The notes under the pieces were generated by a model. The model saw only the letters and a program-made list of their open reading frames with translations. It did not search any database and was not told where the DNA came from. A stretch of 11,424 bases of DNA from CAYHOI01 sp964358175 (GTDB taxonomy: Bacteria; Margulisbacteria; Riflemargulisbacteria; GWF2-35-9), in contig CAYHOI010000062.1 of assembly GCA_964358175.1 (NCBI GenBank), positions 1 through 11,424 on the forward strand, given 5' to 3'. The position numbers and the translations under genes were made by a program. Positions 7,702 through 11,424 of this stretch are shown piece by piece. The first letter of the stretch is position 1; each line of letters begins with the position of its first letter.

Positions 7702-7731
7702 AGTATATCATGTTACGCAAATGTCTGTCAG
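7702..7731 (-). promoter_or_regulatory. sigma70-type promoter for the accC operon
   Basis: On the minus strand CTGACA (7726-7731, five of six to TTGACA) is followed after 18 bases by TATACT (7702-7707, five of six to TATAAT). A TG one base upstream of the hexamer makes it an extended -10. The hexamer ends ten bases before the accC ATG, so the transcript would start about three to five bases before the codon and lack a normal ribosome-binding site. Confidence 0.55.
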
Positions 7732-7732
7732 G

Positions 7733-7741
7733 TGATATACT
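7733..7741 (+). promoter_or_regulatory. extended -10 promoter for the glycosyltransferase gene
   Basis: TGATATACT is an extended -10 box facing the glycosyltransferase. No good -35 is seen 16-18 bases upstream (7712-7719 reads GTTACGCA), which extended -10 promoters tolerate. Transcription would start near 7748, giving a leader of about 70 bases with a good ribosome-binding site. Confidence 0.45.
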
Positions 7742-7802
7742 CAAACCAAATTGATTTACGTTTTTTGTCGCTCTTCGTCAAAATGAGCACCATCAGGGTT
7801 GG

Positions 7803-7811
7803 GGAGAGGTG
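7803..7811 (+). promoter_or_regulatory. ribosome-binding site that sets the TTG start of the glycosyltransferase
   Basis: GGAGAGGTG is a strong Shine-Dalgarno match about seven bases before the TTG at 7817. It makes the in-frame TTG at 7799, which lies upstream of it, unlikely. Confidence 0.7.
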
Positions 7812-7816
7812 TTACA

Positions 7817-9364
7817 TTGAAAAGAATTCTCATACTGATCTTATTCGGTTTTTTCTTTTTTCTATTCGGCAATCACCACTTTACGCTTTTTGATAATTCG
7901 GAAACCAATTATTCCTGTGTCGCGAAAGAGATCGTTCATACAGGGGACGCGCTTACAATGCACTACAACGGTCAGCCCTGGTTTGTGCACCCCCCTCTCT
8001 ACTTCTGGTTATCTTCCTCGCTTTGTCGGCTTCTGGGTTGGACTGAGTTTAATTTGCGCTTCTGGGAGGGTCTTTTTGGCATTCTGGGACTCATCGTCAC
8101 TTTTCTTATTGGACGGCTCTTTTTCGCCCCAAACACAGCGATGCTTGGGGCGATGATTCTCGGGTCATCCCTTTATTACAGCATCATTTCACGACTTGCT
8201 ATTTTTGATACGCTACTCAATGTTTTTGTGCTTTTACAGGTGCTCTTTTTTTGGAAGGCCTATCGAAATCCCCCTCATACAGACCGATATTTTCTTGCCT
8301 ATGCATTCAGCGCAGCCCTTGCCGTGCTTACTAAGGGACCCTTTGGTCTTCTGCATGCTGGCATGGTGATTGTGCTTTTCTTGCTTCTCAAAAAAAATCT
8401 AAAATTCCTCATTAAACGAAGTATTTTTGGCTGTTTTCTGCTAATGCTTCTGTTGATCTCGCCCTGGTACGGATATGAACTTTTTCATCACGGCTGGGCT
8501 TTTTTTAATGTGGCACTCAAGGATTATACATGGTTTCGATTTTTCGGCGTCGTTGAAAACCAGACTGGCCCCTGGTTTTATTATTTTCCGGTAATGCTCC
8601 TCTTCTTTCCCTGGATTTTTTTTCTTCCAGGCACGCTTGTCTCCTCCTGGAAACAATATCGTCTAAAAAATCTATCTGATTTCAGCCTGTTTTCTTGGCT
8701 CTTTATTCTGGTCACTTTTTTGTTTTTTTCATTCGCGGGCACCAAATTACCTAATTACATATTCTCTGTCTTTCCATTTCTATCGCTGTTGATGGCTGCC
8801 TCTCTTCTCGATAATCAAACACCAAAGCTCCTTATTACCGAAACCGTATTCCTTGCGCTTTTCTCGCTTAGTCTTGTCCTTATCACCATTTACATCCCTT
8901 TATCGGCTCCTTATGTTATGGATCGTTCTCTGATCATCTTCTCATGCTCTATTCTTTGGGGCGTATCCCTTCCTGCGCTGTTTTTTGGTGTGATTGGACG
9001 ACCTTCCCAGCTAATCGGAACGCTCGTTGGCGGTATGCTTGTCTGGCTTCTATTCATGGTTCATGTCTTCTTTCCAGTGATCGAGAAATACAAAGAGAGT
9101 AAAGACTTTGTCGCCCTGATTGCCAGACCGACACCCTATACGCTAATCAACTATCAGGGATACAGCCCCTATTTGATGTATTATTTGAATCATCCGGTGG
9201 TTCATGCACAGAATTTGTCAGAAATTTCGTTGCATCCCACGCAAGACACCTTCATTATTGTACCCAACAGCGACCCTAAAGCTGTTGGCTGGCTGGACTC
9301 CCATGCAAAGCTTCTTAAGAAGTGTATTGAACGATCTCTTTATTACATAGACTCTTTACGGTAA
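7817..9364 (+). CDS. ArnT-like (GT83/GT39 superfamily) membrane glycosyltransferase
   Basis: This is a polytopic inner-membrane enzyme of the ArnT/PMT superfamily, which moves a sugar from a polyprenyl-phosphate donor to a periplasmic acceptor such as lipid A. From the TTG at 7817 it has 515 residues. A first membrane helix (4-18) leads into a loop with the acidic pair Asp26 and Glu29 in LFDNSETNYSCVAKEI, then WFVHPPLYFWL (55-65). Further family marks are RLAIFDTLLNVF (126-137), LTKGPFGLLHAG (171-182) and SFAGTKLPNYIFSVFPF (305-321), the last equivalent to the KLPTYILP stretch of ArnT. Roughly eleven hydrophobic segments run to about 420, followed by a soluble tail. The frame also has a TTG at 7799, but GGAGAGGTG (7803-7811) sits at correct spacing for 7817. 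Donor and acceptor are unknown. Its divergence from an operon holding lptB/lptF fits a surface-polysaccharide or lipid A role, which is inference. Confidence 0.85.
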   Translation: MKRILILILFGFFFFLFGNHHFTLFDNSETNYSCVAKEIVHTGDALTMHYNGQPWFVHPPLYFWLSSSLCRLLGWTEFNLRFWEGLFGILGLIVTFLIGRLFFAPNTAMLGAMILGSSLYYSIISRLAIFDTLLNVFVLLQVLFFWKAYRNPPHTDRYFLAYAFSAALAVLTKGPFGLLHAGMVIVLFLLLKKNLKFLIKRSIFGCFLLMLLLISPWYGYELFHHGWAFFNVALKDYTWFRFFGVVENQTGPWFYYFPVMLLFFPWIFFLPGTLVSSWKQYRLKNLSDFSLFSWLFILVTFLFFSFAGTKLPNYIFSVFPFLSLLMAASLLDNQTPKLLITETVFLALFSLSLVLITIYIPLSAPYVMDRSLIIFSCSILWGVSLPALFFGVIGRPSQLIGTLVGGMLVWLLFMVHVFFPVIEKYKESKDFVALIARPTPYTLINYQGYSPYLMYYLNHPVVHAQNLSEISLHPTQDTFIIVPNSDPKAVGWLDSHAKLLKKCIERSLYYIDSLR

Positions 9365-9501
9365 TGGGGTCTCGGGGATCTTTTTATCCACCCTTTCCTA
9401 ATTGCCAGATCACGCACGTACGCACAAAAGTCCCACGAGTTCAACTTCATTCCCAGCTGGATAGTTTCCTTGTCAAACAAAGCAGTAAACCTTTTTTTAC
9501 A
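9343..9501 (-). pseudogene. C-terminal remnant of a host gene cut by the insertion sequence
   Basis: The minus strand is open from the IS edge to a stop at 9343-9345. It encodes 52 residues beginning CKKRFTALFDKETIQLG, continuing through NSWDFCAYVRDLAIRKGW and ending RKESM. I do not recognise the family. The composition is protein-like, rich in Lys, Arg and Phe. The end overlaps the 3' end of the convergent glycosyltransferase gene by 22 bases. The other flank of the IS (11372-11424) has one open minus-strand frame, LTGLDWSKKALGIDVSK. It joins this one in phase if everything from 9502 to 11371 is removed, so both are probably pieces of one gene whose 5' part lies beyond the window. Confidence 0.45.
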
Positions 9502-9521
9502 TAGAGCCTGTCCCAAAGTAG
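9502..9521 (+). repeat. left terminal inverted repeat of the IS
   Basis: TAGAGCCTGTCCCAAAGTAG is the exact reverse complement of the right end at 11352-11371. Matching stops at the next base on both sides (C against G inside, A against G outside). Confidence 0.95.
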
Positions 9522-9598
9522 CGACATCAACATTCATAAGGGTTGGCGAGCGAAGGTGACGCAATAAAATAACGGGAAAAGCATATGAAGGCAAAACA

Positions 9599-9649
9599 AG
9601 ACACGTTATAATTCTTGAATAGTAAAAAAACAAGAAAGGTAACGTGTCT
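9599..9649 (+). promoter_or_regulatory. leader hairpin and -10 box controlling the IS transposase
   Basis: AGACACGTTA (9599-9608) pairs perfectly with TAACGTGTCT (9640-9649). After a 3x3 internal loop, TTCTTG (9612-9617) pairs with CAAGAA (9631-9636). The right side carries the ribosome-binding site AAAGG (9635-9639) and ends two bases before the transposase ATG. The left side contains TATAAT (9607-9612), whose start point would fall in the hairpin loop near 9619. Thus the element's own transcript would lack the left arm, while read-through transcripts would fold and hide the start. No convincing -35 is seen. Confidence 0.6.
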
Positions 9650-9651
9650 AA

Positions 9652-10104
9652 ATGAACGAAAAACTTGTACCACTCCAGCTAAAATTTCGTCAAGAACTTC
9701 CGAACATAAAAGGCAATGTTGATTATGAGAATTTCCGGGAACAACTGGAGCGAATCTCTGAGATACTTGAGATAACGGGGATTGAAGAAGAATACATGGT
9801 GTATGCAACGGCCAAGGCTGATGCGCTTGCGAAAAAAGAATGGGAAGAGAAAAACAAGGGGACGAAGAATAAATGGAAGGGCCTTGGGATAAAGGCCTGC
9901 CAACGAATACAACAAGGGGCACGACAAGCGTTACGCTGTGCGATAGCCCGCAAACATCTGCAAGAGGCCTTTCGCGAGTTCACCGCCCATTTGGCCGATA
10001 GTCCTGTTCTTCAGAAATTTTGTGAGTTGGATGAATGGGGGGTGTTCGTGTGCCGAGCAAGAGTCAACTCCAACGGAATGAATCACAAATTCCGGAGGAA
10101 ATAG
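9652..10104 (+). CDS. transposase, N-terminal part (first frame)
   Basis: This is the first of two overlapping frames encoding the element's transposase, 150 residues from an ATG two bases after the leader hairpin. It is lysine- and glutamate-rich and probably helical (for example LEITGIEEEYMVYATAKADALAKKEWEEK at about 38-66), likely the DNA-binding and terminal-repeat recognition part. Coding sense seems to end near residue 129, at CELDEWG. Past the run of six G at 10037-10042 the frame drifts into CRARVNSNGMNHKFRRK and stops. The next frame picks up with GGVRVPSKSQLQRN, which continues naturally from LDEW. Reading on therefore requires a -1 shift (or one extra G) at the G run. The product is either an N-terminal protein plus a frameshifted full-length transposase of about 509 residues, or a dead fragment. 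Confidence 0.75.
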   Translation: MNEKLVPLQLKFRQELPNIKGNVDYENFREQLERISEILEITGIEEEYMVYATAKADALAKKEWEEKNKGTKNKWKGLGIKACQRIQQGARQALRCAIARKHLQEAFREFTAHLADSPVLQKFCELDEWGVFVCRARVNSNGMNHKFRRK

Positions 10105-11180
10105 TGCGAACACTCATTGTTCATCTGAATCAAGCAGCCAGTCAACCTGGCCGATTAAATCTTGAGACGGAAGTCAATCTGGATGACCTCTTGATCGACA
10201 GCACGTGTTTGATGGCGAATGTTCATTTTCCAACGGATTGGGTTTTGTTGCGAGATGCCGTACGCACGTTAATGAAAGCGGTCTTGCTCATTCGGAAGGC
10301 GGGTCTCAAGAATCGGATGGATTCCCCCGAATCTTTTCTGAATCGCATCAACAAGCATTGCATGCAAATGACCCATAGCCGCCACAAAAAAGAGGGCAAA
10401 AAGGAACGCAAACACGTTTTACGAATGATGAAGGAATTATGCAACGTCGTAGAGCGACACGCTAAAAAACATCGTGAATTGTTAGCCGAAGAATGGATGA
10501 ACACCGAGCTAAGCGAAGGCCAAAAAACCCAGATTCTCAAGCGGATAGACAGCATTCTTGAACAACTTCCTGCAGCCAAGAATCAGGCCCACGAAAGAAT
10601 TATCGGCGAGCGACAGGTGAGAAATGATGACAAGGTTCTGAGTCTGTATGAATCAGATATTCATGTGATTGTGCGAGGAAAGGCCGGGGCACAGGTTGAG
10701 TTTGGAAACACATTGTACATGGCTGAACAACAAGATGGCCTGATTGTGGATTGGACATTGTATCGTGACAGCGCACCCCAAGATGCCCGATGTTTGCCCG
10801 AAAGCTTGGAACGAATGAAGTCCATGTACGCCGGATATGTTCCCCGTAGCTTGACGGGTGACCGAGGATTTTTCAGCAAAAAGAATCAGCTGCTTTTGAA
10901 AGAAGAAAACATCAACGATTACCTGTGCCCAAGACCTGTGGCAGAGTTTAAGGAACGATTTGAGAACGCTGATTTTGCAAAACATCAGAAGCGACGCGCT
11001 CAAACGGAAGGTCGAATCGGGATCCTGAAAAACAATTTTCTGGAAACCTCGTCACGATGTAAAGGATTTGAGAATCGGGAACGTGATGTTGCCTGGGGAA
11101 TTCTGGCCCACAATCTCTGGGTTCTGTGTCGGAGACCCCAGGCGGAACAACGGCAAGAACCTCGCTTGCGCGCCGCTTAG
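10035..11180 (+). CDS. transposase, DDE catalytic part (second frame)
   Basis: This is the catalytic half of the transposase, 381 residues if counted from the ATG at 10035. That ATG has no ribosome-binding site and is probably not used. The part is more likely made by -1 frameshifting from the upstream frame in the 70-base overlap. An RNase H-like DDE core is visible: Asp55 in LLIDSTCLMANVHFPTDW, Asp276 in SLTGDRGFF and Glu325 in RRAQTEGRIGILKNNFL. VIVRGKAGAQVEFGNTLYMAE lies between the first and second acidic residues. A long basic, helical insertion (about 80-190, SRHKKEGKKERKH and following) sits between the first Asp and the GERQV stretch. The C-terminus VAWGILAHNLWVLCRR is normal for such enzymes. 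All catalytic residues are present, so the only defect, if it is one, is the frame break. Confidence 0.85.
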   Translation: MGGVRVPSKSQLQRNESQIPEEIVRTLIVHLNQAASQPGRLNLETEVNLDDLLIDSTCLMANVHFPTDWVLLRDAVRTLMKAVLLIRKAGLKNRMDSPESFLNRINKHCMQMTHSRHKKEGKKERKHVLRMMKELCNVVERHAKKHRELLAEEWMNTELSEGQKTQILKRIDSILEQLPAAKNQAHERIIGERQVRNDDKVLSLYESDIHVIVRGKAGAQVEFGNTLYMAEQQDGLIVDWTLYRDSAPQDARCLPESLERMKSMYAGYVPRSLTGDRGFFSKKNQLLLKEENINDYLCPRPVAEFKERFENADFAKHQKRRAQTEGRIGILKNNFLETSSRCKGFENRERDVAWGILAHNLWVLCRRPQAEQRQEPRLRAA

Positions 11181-11211
11181 AAAAACAAAAATCCACGAGA
11201 AGAAATCAACC

Positions 11212-11236
11212 CGACAGGATACCTGTCGCTATTTTT
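11212..11236 (+). terminator. rho-independent terminator of the IS transposase
   Basis: CGACAGG (11212-11218) and CCTGTCG (11222-11228) form a perfect seven-pair stem with a three-base loop, followed by CTATTTTT. It lies 31 bases after the transposase stop. The remaining bases to the right repeat (11237-11351) show no gene. Confidence 0.7.
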
Positions 11237-11351
11237 CGCCAAAATATGAGCCAATTCCAAAAACAGGGACCTTTATTGCTAATGTGTTGTTCATGGGCAT
11301 ACGGATTTCAAATATTCAAGCAGACCATTGCCTTGGTTTCCTCAAATTAGC

Positions 11352-11371
11352 CTACTTTGGGACAGGCTCTA
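11352..11371 (-). repeat. right terminal inverted repeat of the IS
   Basis: CTACTTTGGGACAGGCTCTA on the plus strand is a perfect 20-base inverted copy of the left end. The TA at its outer edge mirrors the TA at the left edge. Confidence 0.95.
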
Positions 11372-11424
11372 CTTAGACACATCAATACCCAGTGCCTTTT
11401 TTGACCAATCTAAACCAGTTAGGC
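11372..11424 (-). pseudogene. upstream piece of the same interrupted host gene, running off the window
   Basis: Only one of the three minus-strand frames is free of stops. It reads LTGLDWSKKALGIDVSK and ends exactly on a codon boundary at the IS edge. Joined to the open frame ending at 9343 it gives VSK-CKKRFTALF. Seventeen codons are too few for identification, and the link rests only on frame continuity. Confidence 0.35.

Larger units (their letters stand above)
7701..7742. promoter_or_regulatory. perfect 10-base inverted repeat in the divergent accC / glycosyltransferase control region
   Basis: GAGTATATCA (7701-7710) is the exact reverse complement of TGATATACTC (7733-7742), with a 22-base spacer. 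Each arm, read outward, contains TGATATACT, an extended -10 box, so the dyad may simply be two mirrored promoters. It could also be bound by a symmetric regulator. The intergenic region is only 125 bases, so this element must lie at or next to both promoters. Confidence 0.6.
9502..11371 (+). mobile_element. complete insertion sequence with DDE transposase (ISNCY-like, tentative)
   Basis: The element is 1.87 kb, bounded by perfect 20-base inverted repeats. Inside are a leader hairpin, a two-frame transposase and an intrinsic terminator. The outermost two bases of each repeat are TA. They may belong to the element or be a duplicated TA target, in which case the element proper is 9504-11369. No longer target duplication exists (flanks ACA on the left, CTT on the right). 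The transposase carries IDSTCLMANVHFPTD, GDRGF and AQTEGRIGILKN, a pattern I associate with the ISNCY group, but the family call needs a database comparison. The intact ends suggest recent insertion. It lies just after the glycosyltransferase gene and probably inside a convergent host gene. Confidence 0.9.

Noticed and set aside
9365..9400. Terminator after the glycosyltransferase (GGAT, T run, ATCC)
   Set aside because: The stem has only four pairs with the T run in its loop, so it is not a credible intrinsic terminator.
9343..9633. 96-residue minus-strand frame crossing the left IS end
   Set aside because: Its first third is IS terminal repeat and leader read backwards. Only the part left of the IS edge (9343-9501) looks like protein, and that is reported as a gene remnant.

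Overview
The window comes from a diderm (Gram-negative-type) bacterium. It carries lipopolysaccharide-export genes (lptB and an LptF/LptG-type permease) and an ArnT-like lipid-linked glycosyltransferase, both of which presuppose an outer membrane. I cannot assign a phylum from the sequence alone. The gene order is not the standard enterobacterial or Bacillus order.

Layout. (1) 1-594, plus strand: a G+C-rich edge holding a small exported protein whose frame is broken by one base. (2) 600-7691, minus strand: a tight eight-gene cluster read right to left: accC, nusB, ribE, ribBA, ribH, a MalK/UgpC-type ABC ATPase, lptB, lptF. Junctions are either TGATG overlaps (nusB/ribE, lptB/lptF), an 11-base overlap (ribE/ribBA), or gaps of 7 to 34 bases, so it reads as one operon. 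It joins fatty-acid precursor synthesis (biotin carboxylase), rRNA antitermination, four of the riboflavin activities (ribD is absent) and LPS export. (3) 7692-7816: a divergent control region with a perfect 10-base inverted repeat. Each arm contains an outward-facing extended -10 box (TGATATACT), so the accC promoter and the glycosyltransferase promoter interleave. (4) 7817-9364, plus strand: a 515-residue GT83/ArnT-like membrane glycosyltransferase with a TTG start. (5) 9502-11371: a complete insertion sequence with perfect 20-base terminal inverted repeats. It has a DDE transposase split into two overlapping frames at a run of six G, a leader hairpin that covers the transposase start, and an internal terminator. 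(6) Host DNA on both sides of the element (9343-9501 and 11372-11424, minus strand) reads in one continuous frame if the element is removed, so the IS probably broke a host gene.

I found no tRNA, rRNA, CRISPR array, riboswitch or toxin-antitoxin pair, and no clear new defence or metabolic system. The most interesting signals are regulatory: the mirrored divergent promoter, the start-proximal -10 boxes that suggest leaderless mRNAs, and the IS leader that looks built to silence read-through transcripts.
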